Positions 1 through 9,222 of a stretch of DNA of 64,000 bases are shown here, piece by piece. The DNA lies in the NCBI RefSeq assembly GCF_002356335.1, contig NZ_AP018165.1:2356001-2420000 (forward strand), written 5' to 3'. The DNA comes from [Mycobacterium] stephanolepidis. GTDB taxonomy: Bacteria > Actinomycetota > Actinomycetes > Mycobacteriales > Mycobacteriaceae. The translations under genes and the position numbers were made by a program. Numbering within the stretch: position 1 is the first letter of the stretch; each line of letters opens with the position of its first letter. Below the pieces are notes generated by a model. The model had not been told where the DNA came from and did no database searches. It worked only from the letters and a program-made list of their open reading frames with translations.

Positions 1-507
1 GGCCGCGGACTTGGGAAATGCCTGCGTGAAAGCCGCGGCGGCCTCCGTGCGGGACGGATACAGGACTGCCACCTGGCTCACGATGTATGCGGTGGTGTCC
101 TTGGTCTCGCGGTAATAGTTCCAGCGGTACGTCGTCCATTCGGATCCCAATTGGTCGGCCCGCGGGTTGTCCAGGTTCGCACAATCCCGTGCACCACCCA
201 CCGCATCGGTCGGCGGTGTCGATGTGTTGTCGTCGTACTCGAGCGTGGTTCCCAGAATCTTCCCGACATCCGAACGCGAGCCCAGGATTGAGTCGATCTT
301 CTCCGGGGTGACGACCAGAGGCGGTGGTGGAGGTGCTTTTGTGGTCGTGGGGATGGATTCGGGGGCTGAGGTGCCCGCAGTCATCGGCATATTCGCGGTG
401 GTGGTGGTCGGCGCCGACACCGGCTTTATCCCCTCGCTGGGTTGACTGCACCCCGATATCAGCACTCCGGCCGACACCACACACCACAACGTCATCCCGT
501 AACGCAT
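1..507 (-). CDS. Lipoprotein with PknH-type sensor domain (partial, C-terminus outside window)
   Basis: The frame is open from an ATG at 507 to the left window edge, giving 169 residues. The start has a strong AGGAGG about 7 bases upstream. The N-terminus is a lipoprotein signal peptide ending in a lipobox (LISGC, Cys20), followed by a Pro/Thr-rich linker (about residues 22-60). From about residue 62 the sequence resembles the extracellular sensor domain of the PknH_C / LppH family: a conserved Trp-Thr-x-x-Arg segment and the pattern AVLYPSRTEAAAAF. That domain is known from mycobacterial lipoproteins and from the PknH extracytoplasmic region; its ligand is not known. The protein should be exported and anchored outside the membrane. 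It is transcribed away from the urease operon. The family call is from pattern recognition only. Confidence 0.75.
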   Translation of the reverse strand, partial: MRYGMTLWCVVSAGVLISGCSQPSEGIKPVSAPTTTTANMPMTAGTSAPESIPTTTKAPPPPPLVVTPEKIDSILGSRSDVGKILGTTLEYDDNTSTPPTDAVGGARDCANLDNPRADQLGSEWTTYRWNYYRETKDTTAYIVSQVAVLYPSRTEAAAAFTQAFPKSAA

Positions 508-652
508 TGCGCACCCTCCTGATCGACTCCACACCCCACAAGCTCCGTGGATTCTCGCACTCACCATCTCGACCGCAGGGCAAAACTGTCCGCTGTCCGT
601 ATAAGGGCCGTGAAAGTGCCAGGCAGCCCGGATCATGGCAGGATCGCCCCTT

Positions 653-955
653 ATGCGATTGACCCCGCACGAGCAGGAACGGCTGCTCATTTCCTATGCG
701 GCGGAATTGGCGCGACGACGCCAATCCCGAGGGCTGCGCCTCAACCACCCCGAGGCAATCGCCATCATCACCGATCATCTCCTGGAAGGTGCGCGTGATG
801 GTCGCACCGTCTCGGAATTGATGGCCAGCGGCCGCGAGGTGCTGGGGCGCGACGATGTGATGGACGGCGTGCCCGAGATGATCCCGGACGTCCAGGTAGA
901 GGCAACCTTTCCGGACGGCACCAAGCTCGTTACCGTGCACCACCCGATCGGATGA
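653..955 (+). CDS. ureA: Urease gamma subunit
   Basis: One of three structural subunits of urease, which hydrolyses urea to ammonia and carbamate in the cytoplasm. From the ATG at 653 the protein is 100 residues, the normal family length, and begins with the typical [11 protein letters not shown]. An AGGA lies 9 bases before this ATG; an in-frame ATG at 635 would add six residues but has a poorer upstream site and is not family-like. The pattern [21 protein letters not shown] is the conserved UreA core. It is the first gene of ureABCFGD, and its stop overlaps the ureB start (ATGA). Between 508 and 652 I see no convincing promoter; a weak TATAAG at 600-605 is the only -10 candidate. Confidence 0.95.
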   Translation: MRLTPHEQERLLISYAAELARRRQSRGLRLNHPEAIAIITDHLLEGARDGRTVSELMASGREVLGRDDVMDGVPEMIPDVQVEATFPDGTKLVTVHHPIG

Positions 956-1284
956 GCCACATGATTCCTGGCGAATACCTGTTCGCACCAGACGATATTG
1001 AACTCAACGCGGGAGCGACCGTCATCGAGCTCGACGTCGTCAATACCGGTGACCGCCCCGTACAGGTGGGCAGTCACGTACATTTCCCCCAGTCGAACCC
1101 GGCGCTTGACTTCGATCGTGAGGCCGCGCACGGACACCGCCTGCACATTCCCGCGGGTACCGCAGTGCGCTTCGAACCCGGTGTGGCGCAGAAGGTGCGT
1201 CTGGTTCCCCTACGTGGCCGCCGAGAAGTGCACGGACTGACGCTCGACGCTCCGGGACAGCTGGATGGCGGTGACCCCGCATGA
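952..1284 (+). CDS. ureB: Urease beta subunit
   Basis: 110 residues, close to the usual length of about 105. It carries the conserved [16 protein letters not shown] start region and the [18 protein letters not shown] motif of urease beta subunits. It packs with UreA and UreC in the apo-urease. The first ATG (952) overlaps the ureA stop by four bases; an alternative ATG at 961 would give the more usual MIPGE start. The stop overlaps the ureC start by four bases, so the three structural genes are translationally coupled. Confidence 0.95.
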   Translation: MSHMIPGEYLFAPDDIELNAGATVIELDVVNTGDRPVQVGSHVHFPQSNPALDFDREAAHGHRLHIPAGTAVRFEPGVAQKVRLVPLRGRREVHGLTLDAPGQLDGGDPA

Positions 1285-3014
1285 CCCGGCTCTCACGGGA
1301 GCACTACGCCAAGCTGTACGGGCCGACAACGGGTGACCGCATCCGTTTGGCCGATACCGATCTGCTTATCGAGATCACCGAAGATCGATGTGGTGGGCCC
1401 GGTTTGGCCGGCGAGGAGGCAGTTTTCGGCGGTGGCAAGGTGCTGCGCGAGTCGATGGGGCAGAGCCGCCTCACCCGCGCCGGCGGAGCGCCGGACACGG
1501 TCATTACCGGTGCCGTCATCATCGATCACTGGGGAATCATCAAGGCCGACATCGGTATTCGGGACGGACGCATTGTCGGAATCGGCAAGGCGGGCAACCC
1601 GGACATCATGGACGGGGTCCACCCCCAACTGATCGTCGGCCCGTCCACTGAGATCATCGCCGGCAATGATCGGATCGTCACGGCGGGCGGTATCGACTGC
1701 CACGTCCACTTCATCTGTCCCCAGCTGGTTGACGAGGCCATCGGCGGCGGTATCACCACCATGATCGGCGGTGGCACCGGCCCCGCCGAGGGCAGCAAGG
1801 CCACCACGGTCACGCCCGGAGCGTGGCACCTGGGCCGCATGCTGCAGGCGCTCGACAGGTGGCCGGTCAACGTGCTGCTGCTGGGCAAGGGCAACACCGT
1901 CAACCCCGAGTCGATGTGGGAGCAATTACGCGGTGGTGCAGCGGGTTTCAAACTGCATGAGGACTGGGGCACCACACCCGCGGTGATCGATGCCTGCCTG
2001 CGCGTCGCCGACGAGGCGGACGTGCAGGTCGCTTTGCATTCGGACACCCTCAACGAAACAGGTTTTGTCGAAGGCACTCTGGAGGCGATCGCCGGACGCG
2101 CGATACACGCCTACCACACCGAGGGCGCCGGGGGCGGCCATGCGCCCGACATCATCACCGTGGCCAGTCACCCGAACGTGATGCCGAGCTCCACCAATCC
2201 CACGCGCCCACACACCGTCAACACCCTGGACGAGCATCTCGACATGCTCATGGTCTGCCACCATCTCAACGCCGCGGTCCCGGAGGATCTTGCCTTCGCC
2301 GAGAGCCGGATTCGTCCGTCGACCATCGCGGCCGAGGATCTGCTGCACGATATCGGTGCCATCTCGATGATCGGCAGTGACAGTCAGGCCATGGGGCGCA
2401 TCGGCGAAGTGGTGATGCGCACCTGGCAGACCGCGCACGTCATGAAGAAGCGCCGGGGTGCGTTGGAGGGAGACCCCTCCGGGGCCAGAGGCAACGACAA
2501 CAACCGCGTCCGCCGGTATGTCGCGAAATACACGATCTGCCCGGCCATCACGCACGGCATCGATCACGAGCTGGGTTCGGTGGAGGTCGGCAAGCTGGCC
2601 GATCTGGTGCTGTGGGAACCGGCCTTCTTCGGGGTCCGGCCACATGTCGTCATCAAGGGCGGAGCCATCGCCTGGGCTGCCATGGGTGATGCCAACGCCT
2701 CCATTCCCACCCCGCAACCCGTGCTGCCGCGCCCCATGTTCGGCGCCATGCCCAACGTGGCACCCGGTTTGGCCGTGCACTTTGTCTCGCCGACGGCCAT
2801 CGAGGACGATCTGGCGGCCCGGCTCGCGTTGCGGCGCAGGCTGGTTCCCACCCGCGACGTGCGCCATCGCGGCAAGGCCGACCTGCCGTTGAATGACGCG
2901 ATGCCGGATATCCGAGTCGATCCCGATACCTTCACCGTACGTATTGACGGTGAGGTCTGGCAGGAACAGCCGGCCACCGAACTGCCTATGGCGCAACGAT
3001 ATTTTCTGTTCTGA
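1281..3014 (+). CDS. ureC: Urease alpha subunit (catalytic)
   Basis: 577 residues, full length. It holds the bi-nickel active site of urease. Visible ligands and catalytic residues are His141 and His143 (DCHVH), Lys224, the residue carbamylated to bridge the two nickels ([10 protein letters not shown]), His253, His279, the flap Cys326-His327 (VCHHLN) and Asp367 (GSDSQAMGR). Nothing essential is missing, so the enzyme should be active once matured. The product is cytoplasmic ammonia from urea, which supplies nitrogen and buffers acid. The stop TGA overlaps the ureF ATG by one base. Confidence 0.97.
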   Translation: MTRLSREHYAKLYGPTTGDRIRLADTDLLIEITEDRCGGPGLAGEEAVFGGGKVLRESMGQSRLTRAGGAPDTVITGAVIIDHWGIIKADIGIRDGRIVGIGKAGNPDIMDGVHPQLIVGPSTEIIAGNDRIVTAGGIDCHVHFICPQLVDEAIGGGITTMIGGGTGPAEGSKATTVTPGAWHLGRMLQALDRWPVNVLLLGKGNTVNPESMWEQLRGGAAGFKLHEDWGTTPAVIDACLRVADEADVQVALHSDTLNETGFVEGTLEAIAGRAIHAYHTEGAGGGHAPDIITVASHPNVMPSSTNPTRPHTVNTLDEHLDMLMVCHHLNAAVPEDLAFAESRIRPSTIAAEDLLHDIGAISMIGSDSQAMGRIGEVVMRTWQTAHVMKKRRGALEGDPSGARGNDNNRVRRYVAKYTICPAITHGIDHELGSVEVGKLADLVLWEPAFFGVRPHVVIKGGAIAWAAMGDANASIPTPQPVLPRPMFGAMPNVAPGLAVHFVSPTAIEDDLAARLALRRRLVPTRDVRHRGKADLPLNDAMPDIRVDPDTFTVRIDGEVWQEQPATELPMAQRYFLF

Positions 3015-3667
3015 TGGGTGCCATCGATACTTCCGCGACGACGGCGTTACTGCTGTCGCTAGCCGATTCGCGGTTGCCCACCGGTTCGCATGTGCACTCC
3101 GGTGGGGTGGAGGAGGCCATAGCCCAGGGTCTGGTGCGAGACGGTGCGACTCTGAATGCCTATCTGCGGCGGCGTATTCGGACTCATGGCCTGGTCGCGG
3201 CGTCCATTGCCGCCGCCATCGCCTCGGAGAGGCTGGATCCGATGCGGGCGGATGCGGAAACGGACGCGCGGACGCCTTCGCAGGCGGCGCGAGACGCTTC
3301 CCGCGCGCAGGGTCGGGGGCTCAAGCGTCTGGCCGGGAGCGCGTGGCCGCACATCGACTGGCATGCACACGGTCGCGCGCCGCATCTGGCCGTGGTCTAC
3401 GGCATCATCGGCGCGGCAACAGGTTTGTCGGGCCGCGATATCGCACTTGTCGTCGTGTACACCACGTTGACCGGGTCCGCCACCGCGGGCCAGCGGCTGT
3501 TGGCGCTTGATCCCACAGAGGTGGCGGTGGGCACCCTGGCCATGGCGGGCCTGTGCGAGGAGACCGCGACTTTGGCCGCCGCCGATCTGGCATGCCTGTC
3601 CGACCCACTGCTGGATGTGCTCGCCGAGCGCCATCTCACACGTGAACGTCCGCTTTTTGTTTCGTAG
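3014..3667 (+). CDS. ureF: Urease accessory protein UreF
   Basis: 217 residues. UreF binds UreD on apo-urease and gates the GTPase UreG during nickel insertion. It matches the family through the DSRLPTGSHVHSGGVEEA segment near the N-terminus, the GRAPHLAVVYGIIGAA region and the C-terminal DPLLDVLAERHL. The start overlaps the ureC stop. A 45-base gap follows before ureG, the only real gap in the operon. Confidence 0.93.
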   Translation: MGAIDTSATTALLLSLADSRLPTGSHVHSGGVEEAIAQGLVRDGATLNAYLRRRIRTHGLVAASIAAAIASERLDPMRADAETDARTPSQAARDASRAQGRGLKRLAGSAWPHIDWHAHGRAPHLAVVYGIIGAATGLSGRDIALVVVYTTLTGSATAGQRLLALDPTEVAVGTLAMAGLCEETATLAAADLACLSDPLLDVLAERHLTRERPLFVS

Positions 3668-3712
3668 TTTTAGGGTTCTAGGTTTTTCACGCACAACCAC
3701 GATTGGATCAAC

Positions 3713-4387
3713 ATGCCACCACATCTCCTCGACGGTCAGCCCCATCAACACGTCGACAGGCCCCGCCGGGTGCGTCAGCCGGGTGAGCCGCTGCGCATCG
3801 GGATCGGCGGACCCGTGGGGTCGGGCAAGACCGCGTTGGTCGCCGCGCTGTGCCGCACACTGCGCGACGAGATTTCGGTGGCGGTGCTCACCAACGACAT
3901 CTACACCACGGAGGACGCCGACTTCCTGCGTCGCCATGCGGTGCTTCCCGACGAGCGCATCACCGCGGTGCAAACCGGTGGCTGCCCGCACACCGCCATC
4001 CGCGACGACATCACCGCGAACCTGGACGCCATCGAAGATCTCATCGCCACCAATGATCCACTTGACCTCATCCTCGTCGAGTCGGGTGGCGACAATCTCA
4101 CCGCGACCTTCTCCTCAGGTCTGATCGACGTGCAGATCTTCGTGGTCGACGTCGCCGGCGGTGACAAGGTGCCACGCAAAGGTGGTCCCGGCGTGACCTT
4201 CTCGGACCTGTTGGTCATCAACAAGACCGACCTCGCTCCCATGGTGGGCGCCGATCTGGGTGTGATGGCCCGAGACGCGGCAGCCGTACGGGAAGGACGG
4301 CCAACCGCGATGATCTCGTTGACCGAGGACCCGACGGCCACCGAGGTGTTGGCGTGGGTCCGGAGCCATCTGGACCATGCGCACTGA
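3713..4387 (+). CDS. ureG: Urease accessory GTPase UreG
   Basis: 224 residues. A SIMIBI-class GTPase that supplies the energy for nickel delivery to urease. The P-loop GPVGSGKT is at residues 33-40, the metal-binding CPH at 91-93, ESGGDNLT at 123-130, and the guanine-specificity motif NKTD at 170-173. The first 25 residues contain three His residues (positions 4, 11, 13), a short version of the His-rich nickel-storage tail seen in some UreG proteins. The 3' end overlaps ureD by 11 bases. Confidence 0.96.
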   Translation: MPPHLLDGQPHQHVDRPRRVRQPGEPLRIGIGGPVGSGKTALVAALCRTLRDEISVAVLTNDIYTTEDADFLRRHAVLPDERITAVQTGGCPHTAIRDDITANLDAIEDLIATNDPLDLILVESGGDNLTATFSSGLIDVQIFVVDVAGGDKVPRKGGPGVTFSDLLVINKTDLAPMVGADLGVMARDAAAVREGRPTAMISLTEDPTATEVLAWVRSHLDHAH

Positions 4388-5024
4388 CGTCCAGATCATT
4401 GCGGAGAAGGGCCGCCTCCCGCGGATACGCTGCTCGGGCAGCCTGCAGGGCAGGCTCACCGATGCCGATACCGTGCATCTCATCGGAGTGGCCGCCAGCC
4501 CCCTGGGCGGCGACGAGATCTCGGTGCGTATCGAGGTCGGCGACGGCGTGCTGTTACGCGTGCGATCGGTGGCGGCAGCAGTGGCCCTGCCCGGTCGTGA
4601 CACTCTGCGGTCCTCGACTGCGTGGAGTTGCTCCGTGGCAGGCGAGCTTGACCTCGACCCGGCGCCCACCATCGTGGCGGCCAACGCCGTCCACCATTCT
4701 CATGTCACCGTCCGCGCATCGGACGGTGCGAGCGTGCGGCTGCGGGAACGTGTGCAGATCGGCAGGGCGGGGGAGTCATCCGGATTCTGGAGCGGTGAGC
4801 TCGACGCGGATATCGACGATCGCCCTCTGCTGCGCCACCGCATCGAACTCGGAGCGGGATCGGTAACCGATGACGAATTGGGTCGCTCGCTGGCCCTGAT
4901 CAGCGAATTGCACTACCCCGCAACGGATTCCATGCCGACGAGCCCCGTCGACGCCACTGTGCTGCGCCTCGCCGGCGACGCCACCCTGCTGACGTGGCAG
5001 GGGCGGCGTCTACCGTCCGACTGA
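4377..5024 (+). CDS. ureD: Urease accessory protein UreD (UreH)
   Basis: 215 residues, short for the family as in other mycobacteria. UreD is the scaffold that joins UreF and UreG to apo-urease. Recognisable parts are [26 protein letters not shown] and the late segment [29 protein letters not shown]. It is the last gene of the operon and converges on ndh with only 6 bases between the two stop codons. No ureE nickel chaperone or nickel permease gene is present in the window. Confidence 0.9.
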   Translation: MRTDVQIIAEKGRLPRIRCSGSLQGRLTDADTVHLIGVAASPLGGDEISVRIEVGDGVLLRVRSVAAAVALPGRDTLRSSTAWSCSVAGELDLDPAPTIVAANAVHHSHVTVRASDGASVRLRERVQIGRAGESSGFWSGELDADIDDRPLLRHRIELGAGSVTDDELGRSLALISELHYPATDSMPTSPVDATVLRLAGDATLLTWQGRRLPSD

Positions 5025-5030
5025 TCGGAA

Positions 5031-6485
5031 CTAGCTGGCCGCCTTTTCCTCTTCAGGTTCGGCAACTTGTTCGTCGTCGCCGTTTTTCTCGGCGACGAGT
5101 TCTTCAAGTTGATCCAGACGTGTTCGCGCCCAGGCCTGCTGCTCGGTGATCGCCATCTGGCCGCGCGAGCGCGTCACGAACGCGATGGACCACAGGATCA
5201 GGGTCACCAGACGATTTTTGAACCCGACCAGATAGACCAGGTGCAGCGCCAGCCAGCTGAGCCATGCGATGAATCCACTGAACTCGAGCTTGCCGATCTT
5301 GACCACCGCGTTGTACCGCGACACCGTGGCCATCGAGCCCTTGTCGAAGTACTTGAATGCGGGCCGTTCCTCGGAGCTACGCCCATTCAGCTCGGCCTTG
5401 ATCTGCTTGGCGGCGTAGCGCCCACCCTGGATGGCGCCCTGGGCGACACCGGGTACGCCGTCGACCGCCATCATGTCTCCGACCACAAAGACGTTCGGGT
5501 GGCCCGGAATCGACAGGTCCGGGCCGACCTTCACACGTCCGGCACGATCCAGTTCGACACCGGACTGTTCGGCCAGGTTCTTGCCCAGCGGGCTGGCGGA
5601 CACACCTGCAGACCACACCTTGCACCAGGACTCGATGCGTTCCACGGTGCCATCGGAATGCTTCACGGTCAGGCCATTGCGGTCCACGTCGGTGACCATG
5701 GCGCCCAACTGGATTTCGACGCCGAGTTTCTCCAGGCGCTTGCGTGCCTTCTCTCCCAGTTTCGGACCGAAGGGCGGCAGCACAGCTGTCGCGGCGTCGA
5801 GCAGGATGACCCGCGCATCGGTCGGGTCGATGTGGCGGAAGGTGCCCTTGAGGGTCTCGTTGGCCAGTTCGGCGATCTGCCCGGCCATTTCGACGCCGGT
5901 CGGACCGGCGCCCACCACGGTGAAGGTCATCAGCTTGCGGCGCCGGACGGGATCGCTGGAGCGCTCGGCCTGTTCGAAGGCACCCAGAATGCGTCCGCGC
6001 AGCTCCAGAGCGTCGTCAATGGACTTCATGCCCGGGGCCCACTCGGCGAAGTGGTCGTTTCCGAAGTACGACTGACCCGCACCGGCGGCGACGATCAGGC
6101 TGTCGTACGGCGTGGAGTAGTCATGCCCCAGCAGCGAGGAGTGGACCACCTGATTCTCCAGGTCGATGCTCGTCACATCGCCGAGAACGACCTGTGCATT
6201 GTCCTGGTCCTTCAAGATCTGCCGCGTCGGGGGAGCGATCTCCCCTTCGGAGATGATCCCGGTAGCCACTTGGTACAGCAGCGGCTGGAACAAGTGATGA
6301 GTGGTGCGCGCGATCAGCGTGACATCGACGTTGGCGCGCTTGAGCGTCTTGGCGGCCGTCAGACCGCCGAACCCCGACCCGATGATCACGACTCGGTGCT
6401 TGGGCGTCAACGCGTCCTTGATCTTGGGCTTCGGATTGGCCTCGACAGGCGCCGCGCCGGTGGCGGCGTCTGATGTCGTGCTCAT
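5031..6485 (-). CDS. ndh: Type II NADH dehydrogenase (NDH-2)
   Basis: 484 residues. A single-subunit, non-proton-pumping NADH:menaquinone oxidoreductase on the cytoplasmic face of the membrane. The FAD-binding GSGFGG is at residues 36-41 and the NADH-binding GAGPTG at 192-197. The LFQPLLYQVATG and AQGAIQGGRYAAKQI segments are typical. A hydrophobic/amphipathic C-terminal part (about residues 400-445) anchors it to the membrane, and the tail is acidic. The ATG has a GAGGAG upstream. The position after the urease genes is the same as Rv1854c in M. tuberculosis. Confidence 0.95.
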   Translation of the reverse strand: MSTTSDAATGAAPVEANPKPKIKDALTPKHRVVIIGSGFGGLTAAKTLKRANVDVTLIARTTHHLFQPLLYQVATGIISEGEIAPPTRQILKDQDNAQVVLGDVTSIDLENQVVHSSLLGHDYSTPYDSLIVAAGAGQSYFGNDHFAEWAPGMKSIDDALELRGRILGAFEQAERSSDPVRRRKLMTFTVVGAGPTGVEMAGQIAELANETLKGTFRHIDPTDARVILLDAATAVLPPFGPKLGEKARKRLEKLGVEIQLGAMVTDVDRNGLTVKHSDGTVERIESWCKVWSAGVSASPLGKNLAEQSGVELDRAGRVKVGPDLSIPGHPNVFVVGDMMAVDGVPGVAQGAIQGGRYAAKQIKAELNGRSSEERPAFKYFDKGSMATVSRYNAVVKIGKLEFSGFIAWLSWLALHLVYLVGFKNRLVTLILWSIAFVTRSRGQMAITEQQAWARTRLDQLEELVAEKNGDDEQVAEPEEEKAAS

Positions 6486-6608
6486 CGATCACTCCTCATC
6501 AAATGGTGTCTCAACTGGGGTTATTCACCTTGTCTGACACTTGGTGCAACACCCCAACCGTAGTCGGGATTTCCCTGTACGTCGCGTCAGTTAGTTTAGC
6601 GAAATATC

Positions 6609-7205
6609 TCACACACCCTGCGGGCGCCAGCCTGGATCACGTCCCGACATGGCGAGCATGTGATCGAACCGTGGGGCACTCGTGGGAACCGGCTGCTGCG
6701 GGCCGAACAAACCGGGAATTCCGTCGTCGGAGGCCAGCGCCCTGATGAATCCATACAAACCCGGATCGGTGCCCTCGGGTAGGTCAAACGGCTGCCCGGT
6801 GGCCGCCGCCAAATCCCATCCGTGCAGCACCAACTCGTCCAGGACCACCATCGCTACCTGGTCATTGGGCATGACAGAGCCTGCGATCGTCGACTCGCCG
6901 ACCCATGACCGGGACTGCGCCCAGGTAGCCACGAGATCCGCGAGCCGCTGCGGGAGCAACGTCCGCCACTGCGGATCGAGATCCTCGGTGAACGACGGGC
7001 CCGAAAGGTCGATGCCGAGAGCCGCCGCCTCCTCGGGGCGGACGACATACTGGAAGGCCACCGACAAACCCATCAGGTGATTCAGCAGGGCACGCACCGT
7101 GAGCTCGGCACACGGAGTCGAGCCGTCCAGCACCTCGTCCGACACCCCCGGCAGAAGCGCCACCACGGCCGCGGCGGCGGGTTGCAAGCTGAACGGTGCG
7201 CCCAT
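6609..7205 (-). CDS. TIGR03086 / mycothiol-dependent maleylpyruvate isomerase-like protein
   Basis: 198 residues from the ATG at 7205, which has an AGGA 8 bases upstream; an in-frame ATG at 7214 is less well placed. The DinB/MDMPI helical-bundle fold is suggested by PCAELTVRALLNHLMG near residue 34 and DELVLHGWDLAAATGQPF near residue 120. Family members bind a divalent metal and some are mycothiol-dependent isomerases or transferases; the substrate here cannot be read from the sequence. It sits between ndh and the LLM gene, where M. tuberculosis has no gene, so it is an insertion in the conserved order. Confidence 0.7.
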   Translation of the reverse strand: MGAPFSLQPAAAAVVALLPGVSDEVLDGSTPCAELTVRALLNHLMGLSVAFQYVVRPEEAAALGIDLSGPSFTEDLDPQWRTLLPQRLADLVATWAQSRSWVGESTIAGSVMPNDQVAMVVLDELVLHGWDLAAATGQPFDLPEGTDPGLYGFIRALASDDGIPGLFGPQQPVPTSAPRFDHMLAMSGRDPGWRPQGV

Positions 7206-7254
7206 ATCGCACATCCTGCCGAAGGATTGCGCGATAGAGGACGAATCCGGCCGA

Positions 7255-8238
7255 CTAGTCCTTGAACAGCGGGCGAAGAGTGTTGCCGATCAGCTCCACC
7301 ACGCCGGGCACATGCCCGTTGGCGGTCGCGTTGAGAGTGACAGCGTCGATTCCCTGATCGAGAACTCGGGTCTGCACCTGTTCGGCGATCTCGTCGGGGC
7401 TGCCCACGAGGGTGCGTCCCAGAACCTGCGCACGGGCCTCCTCAGGGAGGGTTTCCAGGTCAATGCCGTTCTTGCGTAGTTGCTCACCAGCGAGTTTCCA
7501 GGCCGTTGCCGAGTCGTCGTCGATGAACACCGAGAAGAACGCCGAGGTCTCCAGAGTGGATGGGTCACGCCCTGCTTCCTCGCAGCGCTGCCGCAGCACC
7601 GACAGCTTGTGCGGGATCTCGTCCAGCGAGCTGAGCAGGTTCAGATGATCGGCATACTTCACGGCCAGTCCAAAGGTCTTCTTCTCGCCGCTGCCGCCGA
7701 TCATGATCGGAATGTTCGGCCGGATCCTGGGCTCGTTCATGGCTGTCTCGGTGCGGTAGTACTTGCCCTCGAAGGTGGGTCGTTCACCGCGCAACATCGG
7801 GGCGATGATCTCCAAGGCCTCGCTCAGCCGCTCGAAACGGTCGGTGAACGTGCCGAACTCGAACCCGAGCTGCTGGTGTTCCAGTTCGAACCATCCCGCG
7901 CCGATGCCCAGGATGGCGCGGCCGCCGCTGACGACGTCGAGCGTCGTCACGGCCTTCGCGAGCAGGGTTGGGTTTCGGTAGGTGTTGCCGGTGACCAGCG
8001 TGGAGAGCTGAATGGTGCTGGTGGCACTGGCCAATGCGCCCAGGGCCGTATAGGCCTCGAGCATCGGCTGATCGGGGGTGCCGATCATGGGCAGCTGATA
8101 GAAGTGATCCATCAGGAACACCGTGTCGAAACCCGACGCCTCCGCCTCGCGCGCCTGTCTGACGACGGTGGGAAAGAGTTCGGCGATACCGGTGCCGTAG
8201 GAGAAATTGGGGATCTGATAGCCAAGCCGAATGGTCAC
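7255..8238 (-). CDS. LLM-class flavin/F420-dependent oxidoreductase
   Basis: 327 residues from a GTG at 8238. The longer in-frame extension to 8301 is unlikely because a -10 box TAGGCT (8246-8251) lies inside it, exactly 7 bases before the GTG, implying a leaderless transcript. The TIM-barrel of the luciferase-like family is clear: IRLGYQIPNF, FDTVFLMDHFYQLP, GRAILGIGAGWFELEHQQLG and IPIMIGGSGEKKT. The coenzyme is probably F420, since this organism type makes it; FMN is the alternative. It corresponds in position to Rv1855c. Confidence 0.85.
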   Translation of the reverse strand: MTIRLGYQIPNFSYGTGIAELFPTVVRQAREAEASGFDTVFLMDHFYQLPMIGTPDQPMLEAYTALGALASATSTIQLSTLVTGNTYRNPTLLAKAVTTLDVVSGGRAILGIGAGWFELEHQQLGFEFGTFTDRFERLSEALEIIAPMLRGERPTFEGKYYRTETAMNEPRIRPNIPIMIGGSGEKKTFGLAVKYADHLNLLSSLDEIPHKLSVLRQRCEEAGRDPSTLETSAFFSVFIDDDSATAWKLAGEQLRKNGIDLETLPEEARAQVLGRTLVGSPDEIAEQVQTRVLDQGIDAVTLNATANGHVPGVVELIGNTLRPLFKD

Positions 8239-8245
8239 CCGATCG

Positions 8246-8251
8246 AGCCTA
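8246..8251 (-). promoter_or_regulatory. -10 box of leaderless LLM oxidoreductase gene
   Basis: TAGGCT followed by 7 bases and the GTG at 8238. The spacing places transcription start at or next to the start codon, and there is no ribosome binding site. Confidence 0.55.
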
Positions 8252-8337
8252 CGCTCGAACTGCTGCCACGGCACTACGTACGGTCTTGCCTCGCAATGCA
8301 ATTCGACGATCTACAGCTGGAGTGCACTCCAGCTGTG

Positions 8338-9021
8338 TCAGCTGACGCCTGCGGGAACTCCGCGGCTGACATGCAGCGTTTGGCCGGTGATGTGGCGCGC
8401 CTGCGGGCTGGTGAGGAACAACGCCAACCGTGCGATCTCGGCGCTGACCAGCTCTTGGGCGTCCTCAGTGCTGTCAAGGCCGTCGTAGTTGGCGTCAGCC
8501 GACTGCCCGGGAGCGATGGTGTTGATGGTGATCCCGCGGGTGCCCATTCGCTCGGCCTGCTCGGCGGTCCAGGCCGACAGTGCGGCCTTGGCGGCAGTCG
8601 TCGCTCCCGACCGGTCCCTGGTGCCCAACGTGCACAGATTGATGATGGCCGCGCCGGAACGCAGATGGTCGCCGATGGCCTGCACCGTCAGCACGGCGGT
8701 CAGCACGCTGGACTCGTAGCGTGACAGCCACGCTTCGCCGGTATCGGTGAGGGTGCCCAGATGCGGGCCGGGCTCGCTCCAGACGGGGTTCGGGATGTTC
8801 ACGATGGCGTCGAGGTGCTGCGGGAACAGTTCGACGTTCTCTTCCAGGCTGTCCGGGTCGGAGTTGTCGCACACGATGGCGTCGACCTCGAGCTCCTTGG
8901 CAGCGATTTCCAGCTCGTCGGCATTGGGGCCGGTGATGACCACCCGATGGCCGGCGTTGCGGAATTCCGCAGCCACCGCCCGGCCGACCTCGTTAACCGC
9001 TCCGGTTACCAGTACGTCCAT
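8338..9021 (-). CDS. Short-chain dehydrogenase/reductase-like protein lacking the catalytic Tyr
   Basis: 227 residues from the ATG at 9021, which has AGGAAGG upstream; a further in-frame ATG at 9048 would add nine unrelated residues. The Rossmann motif TGAVNEVG (residues 6-13) is a loose form of TGxxxGxG. The usual YxxxK pair reads T141-T-A-A-K145, so the catalytic Tyr is replaced by Thr, and the preceding Ser region (NLCTLGT) is also non-standard. The C-terminal region (ITGQTLHVSRG) is normal for SDRs. It occupies the position of Rv1856c. It may be a binding protein or use unusual chemistry; the substrate is unknown. Confidence 0.8.
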   Translation of the reverse strand: MDVLVTGAVNEVGRAVAAEFRNAGHRVVITGPNADELEIAAKELEVDAIVCDNSDPDSLEENVELFPQHLDAIVNIPNPVWSEPGPHLGTLTDTGEAWLSRYESSVLTAVLTVQAIGDHLRSGAAIINLCTLGTRDRSGATTAAKAALSAWTAEQAERMGTRGITINTIAPGQSADANYDGLDSTEDAQELVSAEIARLALFLTSPQARHITGQTLHVSRGVPAGVS

Positions 9022-9156
9022 GGCGGTACCTTCCTTACCTTCCTGCAACCCTTACCGATCCGCTCCCGTTGCCAGGCCTGATCAGCTTGATCGTGACACA
9101 ACCCGGACCTCATACCCCGGATTTCGTGGCCGGTTCGCACGGGTTTGAGCGCCAAT

Positions 9157-9175
9157 ATTACTGGACGGTAGCAAT
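9157..9175. promoter_or_regulatory. Imperfect dyad upstream of modA (possible operator)
   Basis: ATTACT, seven bases, then AGCAAT: 5 of 6 positions are symmetrical. It lies about 35-50 bases before the modA -10 box, where a molybdate- or nitrogen-responsive regulator might bind. The match is short and could be chance. Confidence 0.3.
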
Positions 9176-9209
9176 ACCCACGACCACCACGTATCGCCTC
9201 GGCTGGGGC

Positions 9210-9215
9210 TAGGGT
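9210..9215 (+). promoter_or_regulatory. -10 box of leaderless modA
   Basis: TAGGGT followed by 7 bases and the GTG at 9223. This favours the GTG at 9223 over the one at 9217, which would lie only one base after the box. Confidence 0.5.
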
Positions 9216-9222
9216 TGTGCCG

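Noticed and set aside
5067..6473. 468-residue open frame opposite ndh
   Set aside because: Antisense shadow of a conserved gene; GC-rich third positions keep the opposite frame open.
7480..8724. 414-residue plus-strand frame
   Set aside because: It runs opposite both the LLM and SDR genes and across their junction, with no start signal or family pattern.
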